A stretch of DNA of 26,712 nucleotides, from positions 1-26,712 of the forward strand of contig JALOKO010000004.1 in NCBI GenBank assembly GCA_025456495.1, in the 5' to 3' direction. The notes below the pieces were generated by a model, which was not told the DNA's origin, did not search any database, and saw only the letters and a program-made list of their open reading frames with translations. The translations under genes and the position numbers were made by a program. Shown in pieces: positions 1-6,883 of this stretch; positions within the stretch are counted from its first letter, which is position 1, and each line of letters starts with the position of its first letter. This DNA comes from Bryobacterales bacterium (GTDB taxonomy: Bacteria > Acidobacteriota > Terriglobia > Bryobacterales > Bryobacteraceae).

Positions 1-2175
1 AACCGCCGTCACACAGTGGATTCCAAGTTCAACTTCAACCTCAGCGACAAGACCACGGCCTACATCCGTTTGAGCGCCCTGGACTTCACCATGCTTGACC
101 CGGCCTCCTTCGGCGCCATGCTTGGCCAACCCATCGCCTTCGGCAACCCCGGCAACGGCTTCGGCCAAACCTGGAGTTCCACCGTCGCGGCGACGCACAC
201 CCTCAGCCCCAACCTCATCATCGACGCCTACTTTGGCTACACGCTGATGGACGCCAATGTGGAACAGCCCGGTCTGGGTCCCAATACGGGCCGCGACGAA
301 CTGGGTATTCCGGGCACCAACGGCACCCGCTTCTTCGAGTCCGGTCTACCCGGCTTCGGCATCGGCGGCTTTGCCGCTTTCGGCTCCACCGAAAACTACA
401 TGCCCTACTACCGGAACGATCCCCAGTTCCAATATGTGGCCAACGCCAACTGGCTGAAGGGTTCGCACAACGTCCGCTTTGGCTTTGACATCTACCACCT
501 GCAGTTGAACCACACGCAGCCGGAATTCGCCGGCGCGGCGGGTGGCGCGGCAGGCCGGTTGAACTTTGGCCAGGGTCCCACCCAGTTGCGCCTGGCCAAC
601 GGCAACGTGCAAGCGGGCAACCAGTTCAACTCCATGGCCACCTTCCTGCTGGGTCTGGTGGATGGCGGCGGACGCATTCTGCAGGTCCCCGATGTCTACC
701 GCACCAAGACCACCATGTGGAGCTTCTACGTGCGCGACCAGTGGCAGGCTACGCGCAACCTGACGGTTTCTCTCGGAAGCCGTATCGAACTGTTCCCCAT
801 GCCCTGGCGCGAAGCCGACCGCGGCATGGAGCGCTATGACTTTGCCACCAACGAGATGATCCTCTGCGGTGTGGGCAACAATCCTCGCGATTGCGGCACC
901 AACGCAGGTGGCCCCTTCTTCTCGCCGCGCATCGGCTTGGCCTATCGCTTGGGCGACAAGACGGTCATCCGCTCTGGCTTCGGCATCAACTGGGATCCCT
1001 GGAACCTGGCGCGCCCCTTGCGCACCAACTTCCCCATCCTTGCCGCCTTCAATTTGGCCCCACCCGCTCTGGGCTGGGCCACCACCTTCAGCCAGGGCCT
1101 GCCCACGCTGCCTGAACCGCAGGTTGGACAGAATGGCCGCATCGCCATTCCCAACAACTACGCGGTGAACACCACGGGCGACGAGTTCAAGCGCAGCTAC
1201 ATCCTGAACTACAACCTGATGCTTCAGCGCGAACTGGGCAGCGGGTTCATCGGTCAGGTGGGCTACGTGGCCAGCCGTGCCGTACGCGTCTCCGGCCGCT
1301 TCAACGCCAACGCCGGACAGGTGATTGGTGCTGACCAGGCCGGCCAGCCCCTGTTCGTCCGCTTCGGACGCGCGGTGGAAACCAGCATCGTCCAGCCCAT
1401 GGGTGACACGGACTACCACAGCATGCAGGCTACCTTGAGCCGTCGCTTCTCGAACGGCTTCCAAATGAACGCCGCCTACACCTGGAGCAAGACCATGGGT
1501 TGGTGCTGCAACGAGGACAACAATGGCGGTCCGCTGGTTGCTGCTCTCGACTTCGTCAGCCTGAACCGGGTACCGCTGAACTTTGACCGTACCCACAACC
1601 TGCAAATCACCGCCACCTACGAACTGCCCTTCGGCAAAAGCAAGCGTTGGGCCACCGAAGGCATCGCCTCCCACCTGTTGGGTGGCTGGCAGTTGAACAC
1701 CCTCACCAGCTTCATGACCGGTACCCCGGTTCGTGTCGCCACCGACGGTGGTTCGCTGCGCCTGCCGGGCAGCAACCAGCGGGCTGACCAAGTGAAGCCC
1801 ACTGTCGATCGTTTGGGCAACATCGGCGCAGGCCAAGCCTACTTCGATCCCTTCGCTTTCGAGCGCGTCGTGGAACCCCGCTTTGGCAACGCAGCCTTCA
1901 ACAGCCTGCGTGGGCCGGAGTTCTTCAACACAGACCTGGGGCTGTTCCGCACCTTCGCCGTCAAGGAGAAGATGGACCTGCAGTTCCGCGCCGAGTACTT
2001 CAATTGGACCAATACCCCGAAGTTCAGCAATCCTTCAGCAGGCATCAACAATCGCCTCCTGTTCCCGGACGGCAGCTTCCGTGGTGGCGTGTTTGAAGTA
2101 ACCGGCACCAACTCCGGCGGGCGTGAGCCGAACGGCGACCGCATTCTCCGCCTGGGCCTGCGGCTGACCTTCTAG
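1..2175 (+). CDS. TonB-dependent receptor, Oar-like, C-terminal part (5' truncated)
   Basis: The reading frame is open from base 1 to a TAG at 2173-2175, so the gene begins before the window; the GTG at 16 is internal. The 724 visible residues look like an outer-membrane beta-barrel: alternating amphipathic strands rich in Tyr, Phe, Asn and Gly, phrases such as YVRDQWQ, GLAYRLGDKT and GGWQLNTLTSF, and a last strand ending LRLGLRLTF with a terminal Phe, as outer-membrane proteins usually do. The same phrases recur in the complete receptor at 17167-20577, which has signal peptide, regulatory-like and plug domains that are missing here because of the cut. The likely role is energised uptake of an oligomeric nutrient across the outer membrane. 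The substrate cannot be read from the sequence. A hairpin at 2218-2254 follows the stop. Confidence 0.88.
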   Translation, partial: NRRHTVDSKFNFNLSDKTTAYIRLSALDFTMLDPASFGAMLGQPIAFGNPGNGFGQTWSSTVAATHTLSPNLIIDAYFGYTLMDANVEQPGLGPNTGRDELGIPGTNGTRFFESGLPGFGIGGFAAFGSTENYMPYYRNDPQFQYVANANWLKGSHNVRFGFDIYHLQLNHTQPEFAGAAGGAAGRLNFGQGPTQLRLANGNVQAGNQFNSMATFLLGLVDGGGRILQVPDVYRTKTTMWSFYVRDQWQATRNLTVSLGSRIELFPMPWREADRGMERYDFATNEMILCGVGNNPRDCGTNAGGPFFSPRIGLAYRLGDKTVIRSGFGINWDPWNLARPLRTNFPILAAFNLAPPALGWATTFSQGLPTLPEPQVGQNGRIAIPNNYAVNTTGDEFKRSYILNYNLMLQRELGSGFIGQVGYVASRAVRVSGRFNANAGQVIGADQAGQPLFVRFGRAVETSIVQPMGDTDYHSMQATLSRRFSNGFQMNAAYTWSKTMGWCCNEDNNGGPLVAALDFVSLNRVPLNFDRTHNLQITATYELPFGKSKRWATEGIASHLLGGWQLNTLTSFMTGTPVRVATDGGSLRLPGSNQRADQVKPTVDRLGNIGAGQAYFDPFAFERVVEPRFGNAAFNSLRGPEFFNTDLGLFRTFAVKEKMDLQFRAEYFNWTNTPKFSNPSAGINNRLLFPDGSFRGGVFEVTGTNSGGREPNGDRILRLGLRLTF

Positions 2176-2217
2176 TCAGAATCGACAACCAACTCCGCCA
2201 ACAAGCGGAATAACCTC

Positions 2218-2258
2218 AAACGGCGGCGCCCCTTTGCCGGGAGCGTCGCCGTTTGCCG
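2218..2258 (+). terminator. Intrinsic terminator after the truncated receptor
   Basis: AAACGGCGGCGC (2218-2229) pairs with GCGTCGCCGTTT (2243-2254) over 12 bp with a single G-U wobble. CCC and GGG within the loop extend the stem. The downstream tract is GCCGTTTT, so the U-run is short, but the stem is strong and it sits 43 nt after the stop codon. Confidence 0.7.
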
Positions 2259-2331
2259 TTTTCGCGGAAGCGTCATCGGCACCGCATCCCATGCCGGATC
2301 ACCGCACCCCAATCGTCTTCTGGGGCCCGCC

Positions 2332-2388
2332 GCGCCTCACAATCGCGCCTCACAATCGCGCCTCACAATCGCGCCTCACAATCGCGCC
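2332..2388. repeat. 13-bp tandem repeat, four full copies plus a partial
   Basis: The unit GCGCCTCACAATC occurs at 2332, 2345, 2358 and 2371 with no mismatch, followed by a partial fifth copy (GCGCC) at 2384. Perfect identity suggests recent slippage or duplication. It lies between a terminator and the aldo/keto reductase gene. Confidence 0.95.
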
Positions 2389-2406
2389 CGGCGATCACCC
2401 GTATCC

Positions 2407-2450
2407 AGTCCGTATCCCGCTCATCACCAGTCCGCAGCCCGCTCATCACC
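2407..2450. repeat. 22-bp direct repeat, two copies
   Basis: Copy one at 2407-2428 begins AGTCCGTATCCCGCTC and copy two at 2429-2450 begins AGTCCGCAGCCCGCTC. They differ at two positions and both end ATCACC. It lies close to the 13-bp array but has a different unit. Confidence 0.85.
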
Positions 2451-2499
2451 ACTTCACCTCCATCTCTTCGCCAGCCTTTCCCCCAATGTCCGCATCGCA

Positions 2500-2544
2500 T
2501 ACAATAGCGGTCAATCAGACCCTACTGCTCAATCCGATTGGAGG
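2500..2544 (+). promoter_or_regulatory. Candidate -10 box and ribosome binding site for the aldo/keto reductase
   Basis: TACAAT at 2500-2505 resembles a sigma-70 -10 box. The matching -35 position (about 2477-2482, TTTCCC) is poor. GGAGG at 2540-2544 is 7 nt before the ATG at 2552 and decides that start. Confidence 0.4.
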
Positions 2545-2551
2545 CCAAACG

Positions 2552-3535
2552 ATGCAAAGCGCTTCTCGCCGTGGATTCCTTACCGGGGCAGCCGCTCTGT
2601 CGCTGGTCGACGCCATGCAGGCGCAGCCACACCCCAGCGGAGTCCCCACGAAGCCCCTGGGCAAGTCCGGCGTTCAGGTTTCCGTGCTGGGCCTGGGCGG
2701 GCACCACGTGGCTCGCCCCCCTGAGGAACGTGAGTCCATTCGCATCACCCACGCGGCCATCGACAACGGCATCACCTTCATGGATAACGCCTGGGAGTAC
2801 CACAACGGGCGTGCCGAAGTGGTGATGGGCAAGGCGCTGGCCATGGACGGATATCGCAAGAAGGCCTTCCTGATGACCAAGGTCTGCGACCGCGACTACG
2901 CCGGTGCCATGCGTCAACTGGAAGACAGCCTGAAGCGCCTGCAGACAGACGTGATTGACCTGTGGCAGTTCCACGAGTGCAACTACTTTAACGATGCCGA
3001 GTTCCTGCTGGATAAGGGTGGCCTGCGTGCGGCCTTGGAAGCGAAGAAGCAAGGCAAGATCCGCTTCATTGGCTTTACGGGTCACAAACACCCGCGCATT
3101 CATCGCAAGCTGCTGGCCCTGAAGTTCGACTGGGACGCCTGCCAAATGCCCATCAACGTGATGGACCATAGTTTTGAGAGCTTCCGGCACGAGGTGGTAA
3201 CCGAATGCAACCGGCGTGGCGTGGGTGTGGTGGGCATGAAGGGTTGCGGCGGCGACGGCCGCATGCTGGCCGATGGCAAGGTGACGGTGGAGGAGTGTTA
3301 CCGGTACTGCTTGTCCCAACCCATCAGCACGCAGGTGGTGGGGCTGGCCTCCATGGAGCACCTGGAGGCGGCGTTGCGCATTGCGCGCTCCTTCAAGCCG
3401 ATGAGCGCCACTGAGATGCAAACCATCAGTGCCAGGGTGAAAGACGTGGCCGGGGACGGCCGCTACGAGTACTTCAAAACCACGCAGCGCTTTGATTCCG
3501 GGCACCACCGTCGCCAACATGGCTTCGCCGAGTGA
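2552..3535 (+). CDS. Aldo/keto reductase with Tat signal
   Basis: This 327-residue aldo/keto reductase would carry out NAD(P)H-linked carbonyl/alcohol oxidoreduction in a TIM barrel. The catalytic tetrad is visible as Asp78 (FMDNA), Tyr83 (EYHNG), Lys110 (MTKV) and His141 (QFHE). Later barrel phrases include KQGKIRFIGFTGH and the cofactor-end GVGVVGMKG. The N terminus MQSASRRGFLTGAAALSL is a twin-arginine signal (SRRGFL) followed by a hydrophobic stretch, so export is predicted, which is unusual for a classical AKR. The ATG at 2552 is chosen because GGAGG lies 7 nt upstream and the Tat motif then sits at residues 5-10; the open frame upstream to 2234 is low-complexity. The gene appears monocistronic, with a terminator-like hairpin just after it. 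The substrate is unknown. Confidence 0.9.
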   Translation: MQSASRRGFLTGAAALSLVDAMQAQPHPSGVPTKPLGKSGVQVSVLGLGGHHVARPPEERESIRITHAAIDNGITFMDNAWEYHNGRAEVVMGKALAMDGYRKKAFLMTKVCDRDYAGAMRQLEDSLKRLQTDVIDLWQFHECNYFNDAEFLLDKGGLRAALEAKKQGKIRFIGFTGHKHPRIHRKLLALKFDWDACQMPINVMDHSFESFRHEVVTECNRRGVGVVGMKGCGGDGRMLADGKVTVEECYRYCLSQPISTQVVGLASMEHLEAALRIARSFKPMSATEMQTISARVKDVAGDGRYEYFKTTQRFDSGHHRRQHGFAE

Positions 3536-3541
3536 CCCCAC

Positions 3542-3562
3542 GCGGGTGGTAAACCCGCTTTT
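3542..3562 (+). terminator. Short intrinsic terminator after the aldo/keto reductase
   Basis: GCGGGT (3542-3547) pairs with ACCCGC (3553-3558) around a GGTAA loop and is followed directly by TTTT (3559-3562). The stem is only 6 bp, so strength is moderate. It begins 6 nt after the stop codon. Confidence 0.6.
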
Positions 3563-3600
3563 GCTGCGTGCTCGCATCCGAACTTCCACGGACGCATCTG

Positions 3601-4782
3601 ATGAATGACACGGTGGAAACACCGGCATCTTGTTGTGCGTCCTTGATTGTTGTGGGCAGACCCCAAAACCAGAACGAGTTCTTCTTGGCCCCGCCGCGCA
3701 CCACGCGACGGGCCGTGGTGGCCCTTTCCGGGGCGTTGCTGGGGCTCAGCCGCGGTTTTGCGGACGTAACGGTCGCCCAAGTGGAACCACACAAGAAGGA
3801 GTTTCTGGATCCTGCTACTGAGTTCCAGGTAACCCGCTGGACGGAGGAGGGCGCGGAAGCTCGTCTGCCCGGCGACCCGGATCGCGTGATTTCGCGAAAC
3901 GACGCCCTGCTGCTGTACTCCAGCAATCGCAGCGGCCAATGGATGCCCTACGTCATGCGGCTCCCTTCCGGCGAGAGCACGCTGCTGGCTGAGGCCCAGC
4001 AATTGCAACCGGCCTCCTTGGCATTCCTGCGCGGTGACGGGGAACTGATTTTCGTCGATGGCCCGTCCGTCGTCCGGACGCAGCTACGCCGTCCTCGGCC
4101 CAGAACGCTCTACCGTGCTGACGACGGTTGGATGCCCACCGGCGACATCCGCATCGCCCCGGACGACCGCACGGTTGCCCTGCTGCAAACGCGCTCTGAT
4201 GCCGCACGTGTCGTGTTTGTCGAACTGTCGAATGGACGCTCCCGCACCGTGATTGAGGCCGAAAAGGGGGCGCTCACCCCTCTCGATCTTCATCCCCGCT
4301 ATGGACTCTTTCTGCTGGATTCCCGGGGTCTGCCTGCTTTTCAGGGAGGAACGCCTCCCAGCCCCCTGCCCGCGTTTCCCGAGGGTCGCATCCTGCAGGC
4401 GCGCTTCAACGCGGAGGGCGACCGCCTCACTTACCTCCTCCGCAGTCCCGGCCCGCCAGAGCGCACCCTGTTGATGGAACTGGCGCTTCCCGGCGGTCGA
4501 CATGAACTCGTCGCCAGCACCAGCAAGTTCGCCACCTTCTCGCCGAATCCGAACAGTTCTGTCTTCGTGGGAGCCAGTGACTCCGTCGCCCAACCCTTGT
4601 TGCTCTTGCTTCTTCGCGTCACCCGCCGCGAGTTTGCCCTGATGGAGCACAGCGCCACACAACCGTCGGTGGTACAGCCGTTGTTTTCCAACAACAGTCA
4701 GTTGATCTTCTTCCAGTCTGACCGGCTGGGCAAGAACTGCATTTTCAGCGTCAGCGTAAAGGGCTTGGTGGAGCGCACCTGA
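3601..4782 (+). CDS. Beta-propeller (PD40/WD40-like) protein, putative exported
   Basis: This 393-residue protein carries repeated blade-like phrases: IAPDDRTVALLQTRSD, FNAEGDRLTYLLRSPG, FSPNPNSSVFVG and FSNNSQLIFFQSDRLG. These resemble the F-S-P-D-G blade motif of TolB/PD40 propellers. Near residues 30-50 a twin-arginine stretch (TTRRAVVALSGALLGLSRG) precedes a hydrophobic segment and could be a Tat or Sec leader with a misplaced start. The ATG at 3601 is a tentative choice: no clear Shine-Dalgarno sequence is seen, and the GTG at 3568 lies against the terminator. A TTG further in, before the RR motif, is also possible. The function is unknown; such propellers usually act as scaffolds or lyase-like domains. 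Confidence that it is a gene is good, but the start is uncertain. Confidence 0.72.
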   Translation: MNDTVETPASCCASLIVVGRPQNQNEFFLAPPRTTRRAVVALSGALLGLSRGFADVTVAQVEPHKKEFLDPATEFQVTRWTEEGAEARLPGDPDRVISRNDALLLYSSNRSGQWMPYVMRLPSGESTLLAEAQQLQPASLAFLRGDGELIFVDGPSVVRTQLRRPRPRTLYRADDGWMPTGDIRIAPDDRTVALLQTRSDAARVVFVELSNGRSRTVIEAEKGALTPLDLHPRYGLFLLDSRGLPAFQGGTPPSPLPAFPEGRILQARFNAEGDRLTYLLRSPGPPERTLLMELALPGGRHELVASTSKFATFSPNPNSSVFVGASDSVAQPLLLLLLRVTRREFALMEHSATQPSVVQPLFSNNSQLIFFQSDRLGKNCIFSVSVKGLVERT

Positions 4783-5048
4783 TCCACTGCGTGCGGCTGA
4801 CCTTGCCTGGATGACTGGAACGGGTCCTTAACATAAGAACGCACTCGCATTAGTGTCGATTTTCACCCCCTTCTTCGGTAAACTTGGGTGAAACCAGGTC
4901 CAGTCCTCTCGAAAATTCACTTCTCTCTTGGAATCAATCGCTTACCTGATTCGAATCGAAGCGTGCGTTTCCGTTTCTTCTCCCCTAATTCTGGAACTCA
5001 GCGATCCGTTTAGATAAATCGCTCACCTCTCGTACTCCATTGTATAGG
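4783..5048. other. Gene-free stretch with inverted repeats
   Basis: No coding region is supported. There is an 8-bp perfect inverted repeat TTTCACCC (4861-4868) / GGGTGAAA (4886-4893) with a 17-nt spacer and no T-run after it, and a 10-bp palindrome GATTCGAATC at 4948-4957. -10-like hexamers such as TAGATA (5011-5016) and TGTATA (5041-5046) lack a convincing -35. Confidence 0.5.
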
Positions 5049-5235
5049 CCGCACAGGACTTCGCATGCAGCGCGAAATCCCCTACCATCAGAGTGGGAGA
5101 TGCCCTCCGCTGTCTGGTGGGGCGCCCCGCCGAAGCTGGCCGCGACAAATGCGAACGGCGCAGTTCGGAAGCTCACAACAAGTTCATTCGGCAGGGCAGG
5201 GGAGCCGACTTCGGCATTTACCCTGCCCTTTTTTT
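5049..5235 (+). ncRNA. Candidate structured small RNA ending in an intrinsic terminator
   Basis: This + strand segment has no gene but three hairpins. The first pairs CCATCAGA (5085-5092) with TCTGGTGG (5113-5120), one wobble, with an inner GGAG/CTCC helix. The second pairs CCGAA (5130-5134) with TTCGG (5164-5168), continues CTG/CAG and GCCG/CGGC with single-base bulges, and closes on ACAAATG. The third is the terminator at 5193-5235. The 5' end is a guess; no promoter was recognised. The signatures of tmRNA, RNase P RNA and SRP RNA (such as GGTCCGGAAGG) were not found, and 6S RNA could not be confirmed or excluded. The alternative is a long 3' untranslated region of the propeller gene. Confidence 0.35.
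5193..5235 (+). terminator. Strong + strand intrinsic terminator between convergent units
   Basis: AGGGCAGGG (5193-5201) pairs perfectly with CCCTGCCCT (5221-5229), and the T-run covers 5229-5235. The loop holds its own small hairpin, GCCGA/TCGGC. On the - strand the same structure is not followed by a T-run, so it terminates + transcription only, 13 bp before the end of the convergent dehydrogenase gene. Confidence 0.82.
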
Positions 5236-5247
5236 GCCCACCGGGCC

Positions 5248-6588
5248 TCACTGGCCGGGCCGCGTTTGGGGATGGGGGTTGGAATCGTCCGCCTTCGCCA
5301 GGGCAGCAGCAGCCAGCAGGCGGACCGGTACCGGGGATAGGGGTGGCCGCACCGATTGCATGGGCCAGCCCAGCAGGAATTCCGTCGCGGCGCCACAGAC
5401 GCGGCCCTGACAGTGGCCCATGCCCAGGCGGCGTTGCAGCTTCGCATCCCGCCACGAAGAGCAGCCTTCCAGGTGAATCAGCGGCACGTCTTCGCAGCGA
5501 CAGACGGTGGTTTCGGGCAACGGCAGATCGCGCAATTCCGGGCGCAATGGAAAGCTGCGCTCCAGCACCTGGGCAAAGTGATGGCAGCGGGCGCGTCGCG
5601 CAAGATGTGGGGCCGCTTGCGAATGCAGGTTTCTGGACACCGGGGAGTTGGCATCCTCCGGAAGCAGCGCGGCGGCAAGGCCCGCTACCGCGCCTTCGGC
5701 CATGGCCTTTTCCGCCCCGCCGATCCCGGTGGGCTCGCCCGCGCAATAGACATCCGGCGCGGTGGTCTGCTGCCAGTTATCTACCACCACAAAGCCCTCA
5801 CGCACGGTGCAACCTAGCAATTCGGCAAGCTCCAGGTTGGGCACAAACCCGAAGGCGCAGGCGAGATAGTCGCAGTCCACAGTCCACTCGCGGTCAGCGG
5901 AGCGCAGCGTCACCGCCGTCAACCGCATGTCGCCGTGCGCCCTCACCGGATAGGTGGCTGCCTGGAAGCGCAGAGGCTGCAATCGCCACGCCAGTTGGAG
6001 GGCCTCCGGGATCTTTCCGGGCAGATAGCGCAGGCCCAAAGCGAAGCGAACCAGATGCGAGAGCGATGCCTGTTCGGCGATCACCGGAACCTGAGCCCCG
6101 TATAGTGGCAGGGATGCCGCGACGCTCAGCAGCAGAGGGCCGGACCCGGCCACCACCACGCGCTTTCCCGCAAGATCTAGTCCTCCCTTGGCCAGCGCCT
6201 GGATGCCACCAACACCCAGCACGTTGGGCAGGGTCCAACCCGGAAATGGCAGGAACCGTTCCCGTGCGCCGGTGGCCAGCACCAGGCGATGGTAGGAAAG
6301 CCACAGCGGGTTGCCGTCGTGCATTGCCAGCAACTGTCCGGGCTTGGGCGCATCCACAATCGTACAGCCGCGCAGGAACTGCACCGGGGAGTCGCGTAGC
6401 CTTCCCAACAGGCGAGCTGCGATACGGGAGGGCGGGTGCCCGCCGCGCCAGATCTGGCCTCCGGCCTCCGGGCTGGCATCCACCAGGGTGACGCGTGCCC
6501 CGGCATCGTGGGCCGCAAGCGCCGCCTGCAGTCCCGCGGGACCAGCGCCCACCACAACAATCTCGCGCGATGGGTGCAAGTCACTCAC
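5248..6588 (-). CDS. D-hydroxyproline-type dehydrogenase, alpha subunit (NAD/FAD-dependent, BFD-like [2Fe-2S])
   Basis: This 446-residue flavoprotein resembles the alpha subunit of heterotrimeric opine/D-hydroxyproline dehydrogenases. The first Rossmann motif GAGPAG is at residues 14-19 and the second, GSGPLL, at 148-153; an ATG motif follows in VLATGARERFLPFPGW. A C-terminal BFD-like cluster is visible as Cys363, Cys365, Cys393 and Cys398 (VCRCED ... GMGHCQGRVCG). It would pass electrons from the beta subunit to an acceptor. The GTG at 6588 is chosen because it overlaps the end of the gamma gene (GTGAGTGA) and places the Rossmann motif at the normal distance; the open frame continues upstream only over the gamma gene. 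It is the last gene of the hydroxyproline operon. Subunit assignment rests on family pattern and neighbours; the exact substrate is inferred from the epimerase next door. Confidence 0.88.
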   Translation of the reverse strand: MSDLHPSREIVVVGAGPAGLQAALAAHDAGARVTLVDASPEAGGQIWRGGHPPSRIAARLLGRLRDSPVQFLRGCTIVDAPKPGQLLAMHDGNPLWLSYHRLVLATGARERFLPFPGWTLPNVLGVGGIQALAKGGLDLAGKRVVVAGSGPLLLSVAASLPLYGAQVPVIAEQASLSHLVRFALGLRYLPGKIPEALQLAWRLQPLRFQAATYPVRAHGDMRLTAVTLRSADREWTVDCDYLACAFGFVPNLELAELLGCTVREGFVVVDNWQQTTAPDVYCAGEPTGIGGAEKAMAEGAVAGLAAALLPEDANSPVSRNLHSQAAPHLARRARCHHFAQVLERSFPLRPELRDLPLPETTVCRCEDVPLIHLEGCSSWRDAKLQRRLGMGHCQGRVCGAATEFLLGWPMQSVRPPLSPVPVRLLAAAALAKADDSNPHPQTRPGQ

Positions 6589-6883
6589 TGCAGCCGCTCT
6601 CCCGCGCGTCACCCCGCGCGCCAGCCCCTGCCGCCGCAACTTCCGTGCAGATGCGCATGCCGGGATGGCAAAGCCGCAGGCAGGTGTACTGGTTGGCCAC
6701 CCCGTCAATGGTGGCGCGGCATTCCGCGCAAATCCCCATTCCACACAGGGGTCCTCGCGGTTGGCCGGACGGGGACAGGCGGAAGGCGTCCACCCCTGCC
6801 ACCAGGATTGCTACGGCGGCTGTGCTGCCCGCCTTCACCTCCACCGGCGCAGAATTGACGAACACCTCAATGGAAGTGGACAT
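6581..6883 (-). CDS. [2Fe-2S] subunit (gamma) of D-hydroxyproline-type dehydrogenase
   Basis: This small protein of 100 residues starts MSTSIEVFVN and carries the ferredoxin-like pattern Cys47-x4-Cys52-x2-Cys55-x12-Cys68 (PLCGMGICAEC ... YTC). That matches the small iron-sulphur subunit that sits between alpha and beta in opine, sarcosine-like and hydroxyproline dehydrogenases. Two more cysteines, Cys72 and Cys79, follow. The ATG at 6883 is preceded by GGAGG six bases upstream; the open frame extending to 7081 is only overlap with the beta gene. It overlaps the end of the beta gene by 17 bp and the start of the alpha gene by 8 bp, so the three are likely translated together and assemble as a complex. 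Confidence 0.87.
   Translation of the reverse strand: MSTSIEVFVNSAPVEVKAGSTAAVAILVAGVDAFRLSPSGQPRGPLCGMGICAECRATIDGVANQYTCLRLCHPGMRICTEVAAAGAGARGDARESGCSE

Larger units (their letters stand above)
2259..2551. other. Intergenic stretch with two tandem arrays and an AKR promoter candidate
   Basis: No convincing gene is seen here. An in-frame ATG-free extension of the aldo/keto reductase runs through it, but the composition is low-complexity Pro/His/Ser/Thr and does not look like protein. The stretch contains a 13-bp array at 2332-2383, a 22-bp duplicate at 2407-2450, a -10-like TACAAT at 2500-2505, and the ribosome binding site GGAGG at 2540-2544. Confidence 0.6.

Noticed and set aside
346..1836. 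Long - strand open frame (496 codons) opposite the truncated receptor
   Set aside because: It is antisense to clear beta-barrel sequence, has no motif, and is rich in Ala, Gly, Val and His as expected of a GC-rich shadow frame.
2522..3628. 368-codon - strand frame opposite the aldo/keto reductase
   Set aside because: The + strand carries the full AKR tetrad and Tat signal; the - strand product is low-complexity and unlike any family.
4861..4893. 8-bp inverted repeat as a terminator for the propeller gene
   Set aside because: It is about 80 nt from the stop and has no T-run on either strand; only reported as part of the intergenic stretch.
4948..4957. GATTCGAATC resembling a tRNA T-loop
   Set aside because: No acceptor, D or anticodon stems could be built around it on either strand.
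5040..6491. 483-codon + strand frame opposite the dehydrogenase alpha gene
   Set aside because: The product is Arg/Pro/Ala-rich shadow sequence, and the - strand has Rossmann and [2Fe-2S] motifs.
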